Source: DATELY01 sp035276085
GTDB lineage: Bacteria; Pseudomonadota; Gammaproteobacteria; Steroidobacterales; Steroidobacteraceae
Assembly: GCA_035276085.1 (NCBI GenBank)
Contig: DATELY010000290.1
Coordinates: forward strand, 1 to 32,282
Direction of reading: 5' to 3'
Length of the DNA stretch: 32,282 bases
Of the stretch, positions 16,053-23,656 are shown piece by piece (within the stretch, counting starts at the first letter, position 1; each line of letters opens with the position of its first letter). The position numbers were made by a program, and so were the translations under genes. The notes beneath the pieces were generated by a model. It was not told where the DNA came from. It was given only the letters and a program-made list of their open reading frames with translations, and did not search any database.

Positions 16053-17106
16053 CGTAATTCAATTCCACGCTTTGAGTCACAGGCCGGGATTGACAGCACA
16101 GGACGTATCCTGCCTCGATCTCCCAGTTCTCCAACGCCTGGTTGTAGTCCATCTTCACTTCGCCTGCGGTCACTCGCGTGCGACAGGTGGAGCAAACGCC
16201 TGCACGGCACGCGAATGGCAGATCGATGCCGGCGCGTTCGGCAGCGTCCAGAATGGGCTCGCCGCTCATCGGCATCTTGAAGACACGCCGGCGTCCATCC
16301 ATCACGACCGTGATCTGCGCACTCGTCTGGTCCGCCGTTCCCGATACATCCGCACTGGCAGGAACAGGCTTATTACCCGCAGGACCGAAGAGCTCCGCAT
16401 GAATTCTTCCCTTCGCGCCCATTGCGCGCAGCTGATCGCCCACTGCGCGGGTCATCTCGCTCGGTCCGCACAAGAAGAACTCCTCGACGCCTTCAACGTC
16501 GAGCAGCGTGCCGGCCAGCTGACGTACCTTCGCCTCATCGAGGCGGCCGTTGTAGATCTCCACGTCCTGCGGCTCTCGACTCATGAAAAAATGCACGGCG
16601 AAGCGTGCCGGGTACAGATTTTTGAGGGCGAGAAGCTCCTCTGCGAACATGGTGTGCGCCATATCGCGATTGCCGTAGAGCAACAGGAAATGGCTGTCGG
16701 GTTCGGCCGCAAGCACGCTCGCTACAATCGACAACACAGGCGTGATGCCGCTGCCTGCGGCGACGCCGACGTATCGTTTCCCTACGCCCGGTTCCGAATG
16801 CGGATGAAAACTGCCGTTGGGCGTCATCACTTCGACCTGCTCGCCGATGGCCAGGTCTTCAGCGAGGTGGCGTGACACTGCGCCTTGCACGCGCACACCG
16901 ATCTTGAGATCGCCATCGGCGGGACTCACGATCGAGTAAGTCCGTCGCAAGGATTGTCCCTTCACGACGACGCGCAGCGCGAGATGCTGTCCGGGCAAGA
17001 ACCGGAACGCGGGACGCAGCTCTTCAGGCACGTGGAACTGCAAGCAATAGGCATCTGCGGCAACCTGGGTGCGACTGCGCAGTGCAAGCGGATGGAACTT
17101 AAGCAT
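16042..17106 (-). CDS. paaE: Ring-1,2-phenylacetyl-CoA epoxidase reductase subunit, PaaE
   Basis: The 354-residue reductase has an FAD-binding barrel (RRTYSIVSPADG near residue 55), an NAD(P) domain (VAAGSGITPVLSIV, then FFLCGPSEM) and a C-terminal plant-type 2Fe-2S domain whose Cys ligands are seen in CRAGVCSTC and the later VLCCQSRP. It passes electrons from NADPH to the PaaAC diiron oxygenase. It starts 3 bases after the paaD stop and overlaps paaI. Domain order and length match E. coli PaaE (356). Confidence 0.96.
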   Translation of the reverse strand: MLKFHPLALRSRTQVAADAYCLQFHVPEELRPAFRFLPGQHLALRVVVKGQSLRRTYSIVSPADGDLKIGVRVQGAVSRHLAEDLAIGEQVEVMTPNGSFHPHSEPGVGKRYVGVAAGSGITPVLSIVASVLAAEPDSHFLLLYGNRDMAHTMFAEELLALKNLYPARFAVHFFMSREPQDVEIYNGRLDEAKVRQLAGTLLDVEGVEEFFLCGPSEMTRAVGDQLRAMGAKGRIHAELFGPAGNKPVPASADVSGTADQTSAQITVVMDGRRRVFKMPMSGEPILDAAERAGIDLPFACRAGVCSTCRTRVTAGEVKMDYNQALENWEIEAGYVLCCQSRPVTQSVELNYDEK

Positions 17107-17109
17107 GGT

Positions 17110-17637
17110 TCAGATGCACTTGAAGTAGTCGAAGGGCTCGAGACACGCTGTGCAGCGGTAATGCGCTTTGCAAGGTGTCGAACCAAACTCGCTGATTTTC
17201 TGCGTTGCCGACGACCCGCAACGCGGACAGGCGATCGGCATGTCATCCGGGAGAAGACGCTTGCGTGTCTTGGCCCCCGGATTCGGCGGTGCGATTCCAT
17301 ACTCGCGCAACTTGCGCCGGCCGCTTTCAGAGATCCAATCGCTGCTCCAGGGCGGCGACAGTACATCCACTGCACTGACTCGATCGAAGCCTTCGCGCTG
17401 GAGGGCCTGGATGACGCTCGCCCGTATGGCGGTGAGCGCGGGGCATCCCGAATACGTCGGCGCAATGCCCACCTGCACGGCGCCATTCTCCCGTATCTCG
17501 AGCGAGCGAATCACGCCGAGCTCGAGCACGCTGAGCACCGGAATTTCAGGATCAGGCACGCCTTCCAGAATTCGATACGCACGCGCAACCGCATCCATCG
17601 ATGCGGAAGACGGACTTGAATTCTGGCCGGACGACAT
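17110..17637 (-). CDS. paaD: Phenylacetyl-CoA epoxidase assembly subunit, PaaD
   Basis: The 175-residue protein joins an N-terminal MIP18/DUF59 domain (VPDPEIPVLSVLELGVI and SGCPA) to a C-terminal zinc-ribbon with CPRCG and CTAC pairs. PaaD is needed for epoxidase activity and probably for maturation of a metal or Fe-S centre. The open frame extends far upstream inside paaC, but the ATG at 17637 starts 11 bases after the paaC stop, has a weak GAGCGAG just upstream, and gives the usual length of about 165-175. Confidence 0.93.
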   Translation of the reverse strand: MSSGQNSSPSSASMDAVARAYRILEGVPDPEIPVLSVLELGVIRSLEIRENGAVQVGIAPTYSGCPALTAIRASVIQALQREGFDRVSAVDVLSPPWSSDWISESGRRKLREYGIAPPNPGAKTRKRLLPDDMPIACPRCGSSATQKISEFGSTPCKAHYRCTACLEPFDYFKCI

Positions 17638-17648
17638 CTCGCTCGGTC

Positions 17649-18395
17649 TCACCAGGTCGCACCTGGATAGGCTCGCTGGAGGTACTGCAGCTGCGTCAGC
17701 ACATGGCCGAGGTGCTCGCTGTGCTGACCGCGCTTGCCCTGCCACAGAAATGGCGTGTCTGGCGGCTGAGTCAATGTCGCTTCCGCCAACACCTCGGCCA
17801 TGCGCACGGACCACGCGCCGTGCACTTCGCTCAGATTCGGGGCAACGCCTGCCGCCTGCATCTCCGCATCCACGGCATCCGCCTCGAATAGCTCTCGCGT
17901 GAATGGCCATAGCGTGTCCAGGGCGACCTGCACGCGTTTGCGGCTCTCTGCCGTGCCGTCGCCGAGCCGGATGAGCCACCCGGCGCTGTAACGAAAGTGA
18001 TAGCTCGTTTCTTTCACGGCCTTCGCTGCGAACTCCGCCAAACGAGCATCGCTCGATCCCGAGAGACGTTCGTACAGCTCCAGTTGGAAAGCGTCGATCA
18101 GGACCTGGCGGACGATCGTGAAGCCGAAATCGCCGTTGGGCTGTTCCACCAACTGCGCGTTCACAAACTCCATTTCGCTGCGCAGGTACGCGAGCGCGTT
18201 CTCATCCCGACCTCGCCCCTCGATTTCACCGGCATACGTCAGCAGGATGCGAGCTTGTCCCAGCAGATCCAAACCGATGTTCGCGAGCGCGAGATCCTCT
18301 TCGAGTGCCGGTGCGTGACCGATCCATTCACCCAATCGTTGCGCGAGGATCAGGCTCGTATCAGCGAGGCGCAGGACGTATTGCAACCGGCTCAC
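17649..18395 (-). CDS. paaC: Phenylacetyl-CoA epoxidase structural subunit, PaaC
   Basis: The 248-residue ferritin-like protein pairs with PaaA to form the epoxidase core. It shows APALEEDLALANIGLDLLGQ near the N-terminus and KAVKETSYHFRYSAGW in the middle, both typical of PaaC, which is structural and does not do the oxygen chemistry. It overlaps the paaB stop by 4 bases. Length matches E. coli PaaC (248). Confidence 0.96.
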   Translation of the reverse strand: MSRLQYVLRLADTSLILAQRLGEWIGHAPALEEDLALANIGLDLLGQARILLTYAGEIEGRGRDENALAYLRSEMEFVNAQLVEQPNGDFGFTIVRQVLIDAFQLELYERLSGSSDARLAEFAAKAVKETSYHFRYSAGWLIRLGDGTAESRKRVQVALDTLWPFTRELFEADAVDAEMQAAGVAPNLSEVHGAWSVRMAEVLAEATLTQPPDTPFLWQGKRGQHSEHLGHVLTQLQYLQRAYPGATW

Positions 18396-18685
18396 AACGT
18401 CTCGACCTCGTCTGGAATCTTGTAGAACGTCGGGTGGCGATAAATCTTGTCGCGCGCCGGCTCGAACAATGAATCGGCATCGGCAGGATCCGATGCCACG
18501 ATGTCCGCGGACTTGGCGACCCAGATGCTGACGCCCTCGAGCCTGCGCGTATACAGATCGCGCGCATGCTCCAGCGCCATCTGCGCATCGGCCGCGTGCA
18601 GGCTCCCGACATGTTTATGGTCGAGACCTCCGCGCGCGCGAATGAATACTTCATACAGTGGCCAGTCGGCCCGTGCAGCGATCAT
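18392..18685 (-). CDS. paaB: Phenylacetyl-CoA epoxidase subunit, PaaB
   Basis: The 97-residue protein matches PaaB (about 95). It has WPLYEVFIRARGGLDHKHVG at the start, an ALEHARDLYTRR segment, and IYRHPTFYKIPDEVETL at the end. It is a small bridging subunit required for the oxygenase complex. The ATG at 18685 overlaps the paaA stop as ATGA; an open frame extends 21 codons upstream into paaA and is rejected for that reason. Confidence 0.95.
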   Translation of the reverse strand: MIAARADWPLYEVFIRARGGLDHKHVGSLHAADAQMALEHARDLYTRRLEGVSIWVAKSADIVASDPADADSLFEPARDKIYRHPTFYKIPDEVETL

Positions 18686-19680
18686 TGAGCTTGCCTCGTT
18701 GTGGAACCCTGCTTGGCGGCATGAGCCATCGCCGCCTCTCGTACCCAACGTCCATCCTCGTAGGCGTGACGCCGCGCCTCCAGGCGATCGCGGTTACAAG
18801 GCCCATGGCCTTGCAACACACTCTTGAACTCGCTCCAGTCGATCTCACCGAATCGATAGTGCCCGGCCTTCTCGTCCCAGCTCAGTGCGGGATCCGGAAT
18901 CGTAAGGCCCAAAAAATCCGCCTGAGGCACGGTGAAATCTATGAACTTCTGGCGCAGCTCATCGTTGGTGAAGCGCTTGATCTTCCAGCGCGCCGATTGT
19001 GTCGTGTGCATCGATTCGCCATCGGCAGGCCCAAACATCATCAAGGCCGGCCACCACCAACGATCCAGCGCCGCTTGCGCCATCTGCTTCTGGGCATCGC
19101 TGCCCCGCGACAGCTGCAACATGATGTCGTAGCCCTGACGCTGGTGGAAACTTTCTTCCTTGCAGACGCGAATCATGGCGCGCGCGTAAGGGCCATATGA
19201 GCAACGGCACAGCGGGATCTGATTCATGATCGCGGCGCCGTCGACCAGCCAACCGATGGCGCCGACGTCGGCCCATGTCGGTGTCGGATAATTGAAGATG
19301 CTGGAGTACTTGGCCTTGCCGTCGAGCAGCTGCTGGAACAACTCGTCGCGAGAAACGCCGAGCGTCTCGGCAGCACTATATAAATACAGACCGTGGCCGC
19401 CTTCGTCCTGGACCTTGGCCATCAGAATGGCCTTGCGCTGCAACGTGGGCGCGCGGGTAATCCAGTTGCCCTCGGGCAACATGCCGACGATCTCGGAATG
19501 CGCATGCTGCGAGATCTGGCGGATCAGCGTCTGCCGATACGCATCCGGCATCCAATCCTTGGGCTCGATGCTGCCGTCCTCGTCCACCTTGGATTGAAAT
19601 CTGGCTTCAAGTGCCGCGGTGTCGCCCGTGCGTGAATGGAGGCACTCGGCTCCGAGCGCGTCGAGTCCTTGTGTGTACAT
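18682..19680 (-). CDS. paaA: Phenylacetyl-CoA epoxidase catalytic subunit, PaaA
   Basis: The 332-residue diiron oxygenase subunit converts phenylacetyl-CoA to the ring 1,2-epoxide. Iron-ligand helices are visible around HAHSEIVGMLPEGNW, AKVQDEGGHGLYLY and VCKEESFHQRQG (the last an EExxH motif). The ATG at 19680 is preceded by GGTGGGAG at 5-base spacing; an in-frame GTG four codons earlier is part of that binding site. It is the first gene of the paa operon and diverges from paaX across a gap holding an inverted repeat. The C-terminus is about 20 residues longer than in E. coli. Confidence 0.97.
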   Translation of the reverse strand: MYTQGLDALGAECLHSRTGDTAALEARFQSKVDEDGSIEPKDWMPDAYRQTLIRQISQHAHSEIVGMLPEGNWITRAPTLQRKAILMAKVQDEGGHGLYLYSAAETLGVSRDELFQQLLDGKAKYSSIFNYPTPTWADVGAIGWLVDGAAIMNQIPLCRCSYGPYARAMIRVCKEESFHQRQGYDIMLQLSRGSDAQKQMAQAALDRWWWPALMMFGPADGESMHTTQSARWKIKRFTNDELRQKFIDFTVPQADFLGLTIPDPALSWDEKAGHYRFGEIDWSEFKSVLQGHGPCNRDRLEARRHAYEDGRWVREAAMAHAAKQGSTTRQAQ

Positions 19681-19715
19681 GAGAGCTCCCACCTTGCGGG
19701 TTCAGAGGTCGCAAC

Positions 19716-19756
19716 ATGACACACATTTTTATTCAAGACAATATTTTCTGTGTCAT
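19716..19756. promoter_or_regulatory. Perfect 8-bp inverted repeat in the paaA-paaX gap, candidate PaaX operator
   Basis: ATGACACA (19716-19723) and TGTGTCAT (19749-19756) are exact reverse complements separated by 25 AT-rich bases, a sharp contrast with the surrounding GC-rich DNA. The AT-rich centre probably contains promoter elements for both directions, though I cannot fix -10 and -35 boxes. PaaX in other bacteria represses such a divergent gap and is relieved by phenylacetyl-CoA. Its role here is inferred from position. Confidence 0.5.
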
Positions 19757-19823
19757 TTGGCCGTCGCGCCGTTAAAGCCCATGGAGTCGTTCTCGGCCTT
19801 GTAGAATTGGCTGCATCGCGGCA

Positions 19824-20774
19824 ATGGCGTTTGATATGAGCAGTAAGTCCACCGATGCGTTCATCGCGCGCACACAGGCCCTGGCGACGCGCTTCCGCAA
19901 ACAGCGGCCTTTGCGGGCGGGCTCCCTCCTCGTCACGATGTTGGGGGACTCGATTGCGCCGCGCGGAGGCTCGATCGCGTTGAGCAGCCTGATTCGCCTC
20001 GCGGAGCCGTTTGGATTGACTGACCGATTGGTCCGCACCTCCGTAGGACGGCTCGCCAACGATCGCTGGGTTACATCGACAAAGATCGGTCGTGCGAGCT
20101 TCTACACCTTGACGCGTCACGGCAGAGTGCTGTTTGCGAAGGCAACGCAGCGGATCTATGGCGTGTCTCCGGACGAATGGGACGGGAATTGGACCCTCAT
20201 CATCGTGCCGCCGGAGCTGAAGAAAATGCGCGGCGACATACGCGAGGAACTGAGCTGGCTTGGCTGGGGCCAGCTCGCCCCGGGCGTATTCGCGCATCCA
20301 ACGTATCAGCGCGAGGAACTGCACGCGTGGCTCGCGGAGTTTCGCGCTGCAGAACGTCTCGTCGTTGTCGATGCAAAAAGCATCACCAGCACGGACGCGC
20401 AGCTCGTCTCGATCGGCTGGAACCTGGGCGAGTTGGGCAGGCGTTACCGGCGCTTCATCGGTATGTTCTCCGCCGTCAACGATGCGCTCGCCAGACGCGG
20501 CGGAGACTTGCATGGTGAAACCTGCTTTGTGCTGCGTACGCTGCTGCTGCACGAGTACCGCAAGATTCACCTGCGCGATCCCCTATTGCCGCCCTCCTTG
20601 TTGCCGCCGGACTGGCCGGGAGCAGAAGCCTACGCACTCGTTGGAACGTTGTACTCGAGAGCATTCGCCGCGTCTGAGCAGCACCTGAGCGAAGTATGCC
20701 GCACCTTGGACGGCGAGCTTCCGCTTCCGACTGCGGACGTGTTCGATCGCTTTGGCGGTATCAGCCGGGCGTAA
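19824..20774 (+). CDS. paaX: Phenylacetate degradation repressor, PaaX
   Basis: The 316-residue protein matches PaaX. The winged-helix N-terminus includes ALSSLIRLAEPFGLTDRLVR and VGRLANDRWV, the central domain has WTLIIVPPEL and ELSWLGWGQLAPGVFAHP, and the C-terminal domain includes HEYRKIHLRDPLLPPSLLP. PaaX is a phenylacetyl-CoA-responsive repressor. It is divergent from paaA, as expected for a local regulator. The ATG at 19824 has no strong ribosome binding site; an ATG four codons later is possible. PaaY, which follows paaX in E. coli, is absent here. Confidence 0.96.
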   Translation: MAFDMSSKSTDAFIARTQALATRFRKQRPLRAGSLLVTMLGDSIAPRGGSIALSSLIRLAEPFGLTDRLVRTSVGRLANDRWVTSTKIGRASFYTLTRHGRVLFAKATQRIYGVSPDEWDGNWTLIIVPPELKKMRGDIREELSWLGWGQLAPGVFAHPTYQREELHAWLAEFRAAERLVVVDAKSITSTDAQLVSIGWNLGELGRRYRRFIGMFSAVNDALARRGGDLHGETCFVLRTLLLHEYRKIHLRDPLLPPSLLPPDWPGAEAYALVGTLYSRAFAASEQHLSEVCRTLDGELPLPTADVFDRFGGISRA

Positions 20775-20806
20775 CACCTCCTACGTGAGCCATGGTCGGA
20801 TCCCAC

Positions 20807-20824
20807 GTTCTCGAGCCAGAGAAC
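20807..20824. terminator. Hairpin between convergent paaX and the Lrp-type gene
   Basis: GTTCTC-GAGCCA-GAGAAC is a perfect 6-bp stem with a 6-base loop, sited between two convergent stop codons. There is no U-tract, so termination is a weak prediction. Confidence 0.3.
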
Positions 20825-20841
20825 GGAAGCAGCACGCACGG

Positions 20842-21324
20842 CTATGGCAGATGTACCAACGGTACCCGCACAGACCGCTTGACGGTATCGAGTACGACGC
20901 TGGAATGCACATCTCGGACGCACGCAATCTTGAGCAGTCTCTTGAGAACCAATTCACTGAGCTTTTCGAGATCGGGCACAACCACCTGCAACATGAAATC
21001 ATATTCGCCGGTGATGGCTTGGCAGCTCACGACTTGATCCAGCGCCGCGAGTTCTCTTTCGAATAGATCGACATTCTCATCGGTGTGACGGTCCAGCTTT
21101 ACCTGGACGAACGCCTGCACCTTGAGCCCCAATCGCCCTGGATCGACAATCGCGGTGTAGCCGACGATCACGCCGCTTTGCTCAAGTTGCTTCACGCGGC
21201 GCGCGCAAGGCGTACCGGTAAGCCCGATTCGCTCGCCTAACTCGACGACGGAAAGCCGGCCGTCCTTCTGGAGCTCCGCGATGATCCTGGCATCCATGCG
21301 GTCCAGCTTCACTTCAGTTTTCAT
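20842..21324 (-). CDS. Lrp/AsnC-family transcriptional regulator
   Basis: The 160-residue protein has an N-terminal helix-turn-helix (LDRMDARIIAELQKDGRLSV then ELGERIGLTGTPCARRVKQL) and a C-terminal RAM ligand-binding domain (ITGEYDFMLQVVVPDLEKL). Such proteins respond to amino acids or small aromatics and usually act as octamers. It converges with paaX and lies beside the leucine-degradation locus, so a link to branched-chain or aromatic amino acid supply is plausible but unproven. The upstream ribosome binding site is weak. Confidence 0.92.
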   Translation of the reverse strand: MKTEVKLDRMDARIIAELQKDGRLSVVELGERIGLTGTPCARRVKQLEQSGVIVGYTAIVDPGRLGLKVQAFVQVKLDRHTDENVDLFERELAALDQVVSCQAITGEYDFMLQVVVPDLEKLSELVLKRLLKIACVRDVHSSVVLDTVKRSVRVPLVHLP

Positions 21325-21898
21325 TGGCGAATTTACCTAACGTACCGGGTTCGGACCATAAGATAGCACTACGAAAGAACGGACTTGGAGTGAGAATCGA
21401 CGGCCTTCACTCAGGAACCTGAGATAGGCTAACGCTCCATTGAAGCAGCTGGGCGCCACATCGATTGAACGATCGGCACGTTCTTCGATGAGCATCGACT
21501 GGTAACGAGTTGTCAGCACGGTGCTGCTGTCGCGGGTGCGAGCGACTGCGCCTGGCGATTGCTCGGCACCATTGCTGCGCCAGGAGCATCCACGGTGGAT
21601 GTGGAAGCGCTCGTCAAAGAACCGAGCCAGCAGCGTCTCTCATCGGTCGCGAATCGCAAGGTCGCGCGGGATGCGATAAGAGTACGGCCGTGTTATCGGA
21701 CGGTCGCCGCAGTGCTACGTGACGCTGTCGACCACCGAGTGATGGACGGCGAGCGCGCAAACCGCTTTCTCAACGTCCTCGTCGATCGTCTGGAGGGATG
21801 GCGAGACGAATGACGTAACGGTCAGTTCGCTCGGGCACACGATAACGGAACACGGTCGCGACGAAAGTAGACCTTGCCAGGGTGGCAAGGGCAAGGTT
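21325..21898. other. Intergenic gap of 574 bases, no confident gene
   Basis: I see no recognisable gene. A plus-strand frame open from TTG 21559 to 21813 (84 codons, ending NRFLNVLVDRLEGWRDE) reads somewhat like protein but has no good start or ribosome binding site and no family I know. A minus-strand 60-codon frame ending at 21337 is equally unconvincing. The left end should contain the promoter of the Lrp-type gene, and the right end contains a hairpin. Confidence 0.4.
21872..21890 (-). terminator. Hairpin downstream of the FabH-like gene
   Basis: CCTTGCC-AGGGT-GGCAAGG forms a perfect 7-bp stem with a 5-base loop, 8 bases after the stop codon of the minus-strand ketoacyl synthase gene. 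On that strand it is followed by TCTACTTTCG, a poor U-tract, so it is a possible but not ideal intrinsic terminator. Confidence 0.45.
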
Positions 21899-22858
21899 TC
21901 AAGCGTGCTCGCCCATACGCCGCAGCAGCGCGGCGCCGACGGAGTAACCACCTCCGAACGTCACGAGCACCACGTGCGCACCCGGCCGCACCCGCGAGGT
22001 GTACCGATGCAACGTGATGGCCACGCTGGCGCAGCCCGTATTCCCGAGACTGCCGATCGTCAGTCCCATTCGCTCCGGCGGCAGACCCAGTTGGCGCGCG
22101 ACGTGATCGATGATGCGCTTGTTCGCCTGATGCGGGACGACGAGCGCGACATCGTCCAATGAGAGGTCATTGGCAGCGAGCAGGACGCGCACGGCGTTGG
22201 CCATCTGTTCGCACGCACGCTCGAACACCTCCCGGCCGTGCGGCATGGTCAACGCTCGCGTGCGGGTGCTGAGCGAAATGGCATCCGGTCCGTGACCTTC
22301 GTGGGCGAGTCCGCGAGTGGTCACGTCGATCACTTTGAATTCCGCACGGGCGCTGTCGATCCCGACCGTCACGGCTGCAGCACCGTCGCCCCACAGATGA
22401 CCGGAGGTAATGTCTTCATCGCGCGCGTGGGCGCTGTTGTGTTCGGCGGCCACGATCAAGGCCTTGGTGGCACGCCCCGTTTCGCAGTAGGCCGCCGCGA
22501 GCTCCAGTGCATCGACGAACGACGAGCAGGCCGTCGACAGGTACAGCGCCTTGGAATTGCGCAGGTCGAAGCGCCGCTGGATCACATGCGCCAGCGTGCC
22601 AATGGTGTCCACGGGGGTGTAGGACGCGCCCACGATGAGATCGACTCCCTCGAGCGCTGCGGGTGAACGATTCGCGAGCGACTGCACTGCGGCCAGCGCC
22701 ATCGAATTCAGATCTTCATTGGGCTGCGCCCGGCGGCGTTGAGAGATGCCCGTGCGCTGCGTAAACCACTCTGGAGACTTTCCCGTCAGCGCGGCGAAAT
22801 AGCCGTTGTCAACCACTCGCTCCGGCACGTACTCGCCCGAGCCCAACATGAAAATCAT
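21899..22858 (-). CDS. FabH-like 3-oxoacyl-ACP synthase III family protein
   Basis: The 319-residue thiolase-fold protein has the full KAS III triad at the usual positions: Cys111 in LSTACSSFVDA, His243 in VVPHQANKRI and Asn273 in GSLGNTGCAS. FabH condenses an acyl-CoA primer with malonyl-ACP, and several homologues prefer isovaleryl-CoA or isobutyryl-CoA. The start at 22858 has a near-perfect AGGAGGTGA seven bases upstream. It lies 60 bases after the GntR gene in the isovaleryl-CoA dehydrogenase operon, which suggests use of branched acyl-CoA. The triad environment differs slightly from housekeeping FabH (STACSS rather than AACAG; GNTGCAS rather than GNTSAAS), so it may be a specialised paralogue. 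Confidence 0.9.
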   Translation of the reverse strand: MIFMLGSGEYVPERVVDNGYFAALTGKSPEWFTQRTGISQRRRAQPNEDLNSMALAAVQSLANRSPAALEGVDLIVGASYTPVDTIGTLAHVIQRRFDLRNSKALYLSTACSSFVDALELAAAYCETGRATKALIVAAEHNSAHARDEDITSGHLWGDGAAAVTVGIDSARAEFKVIDVTTRGLAHEGHGPDAISLSTRTRALTMPHGREVFERACEQMANAVRVLLAANDLSLDDVALVVPHQANKRIIDHVARQLGLPPERMGLTIGSLGNTGCASVAITLHRYTSRVRPGAHVVLVTFGGGYSVGAALLRRMGEHA

Positions 22859-22918
22859 CGATTCACCTCCTCATGGATGAAGCAAGCAGGCCGCTGAGGC
22901 AACGGCGGGACACTTACG

Positions 22919-23656
22919 TCACAGCTCGCCGCCTACCGGATCGTCCAGGCTGATCTCGGCGACGTCATAACCCTTCTTGAAATCGCGGATGTGTCTGGCC
23001 ATCCAGGCACCCGCACTTTGAGTATCTCGCGCCTTCACCGCCTCGTACAACCGCATCTGCGCAGTCATGATGCGCGAGCGCGCCTGCGCGACGCGGTCAA
23101 TCATTGCACGCAGCGAAGGCACGAGCAGCTGGATCAGGGGCTCCTGCGCCAGCACCAATGCCGGATTGTGCGTTGCCTCTCCCAGCGTGCGAAAAAAAAT
23201 GGCCACCCGCTCGACCGCTTTCGATGCATCGGCGTTGTCGTCCCTGAACAGCTGCGCGGCCGCACGCAGGCGCTGCAGATCCGCGTCGGTGCGCCGCTTG
23301 GCCGCCGCCTCCGCGAGCGGCGGCTCCAGGAACGTGAGCGCCTCCCACACGTGGAAGTAGAGCACATCGTGCAGCGCGAGCGCGCGGCAGACGCCGTTGG
23401 CGATGACATCATGCTTCGGTTTTGTGACGACCATGAGCTTGGAGCCGCGCTCACGGCCGATGAGCCCGCTGCTCTCGAGCTCACGCATGGCCTCTCTCAC
23501 CGTGGAGCGGTGGACACCGAACTGCCGCGCCAGCTCGAGCTCCGAGGGCAGGCGATCACCAGGCGACCAGGAGCGGTCTACGATGCGCTCGATGAGCGCT
23601 GCCGCGACTTTGCGATACGCCGGCTCGATGCGGATCTGTTCGAATTCGACACTCAT
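22919..23656 (-). CDS. GntR-family (FadR/FCD subfamily) transcriptional regulator
   Basis: The 245-residue protein has an N-terminal GntR winged helix (about 15-75, with RLPSELELARQFGVHRSTVR) and an all-helical C-terminal FCD-type ligand domain. Its ATG overlaps the stop of isovaleryl-CoA dehydrogenase as ATGA, so it is co-expressed with that enzyme. FCD regulators often sense acyl-CoA or organic acids and bind TNGT-N3-ACNA sites, and such a site lies in the divergent promoter gap upstream (24855-24867). I infer that it controls both arms of this liu locus, a role usually filled by MerR-type LiuR or TetR-type LiuQ. Confidence 0.92.
   Translation of the reverse strand: MSVEFEQIRIEPAYRKVAAALIERIVDRSWSPGDRLPSELELARQFGVHRSTVREAMRELESSGLIGRERGSKLMVVTKPKHDVIANGVCRALALHDVLYFHVWEALTFLEPPLAEAAAKRRTDADLQRLRAAAQLFRDDNADASKAVERVAIFFRTLGEATHNPALVLAQEPLIQLLVPSLRAMIDRVAQARSRIMTAQMRLYEAVKARDTQSAGAWMARHIRDFKKGYDVAEISLDDPVGGEL

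Noticed and set aside
21559..21813. Plus-strand 84-codon frame from TTG
   Set aside because: No ribosome binding site, rare start and no recognised family; kept only as part of the gap description.
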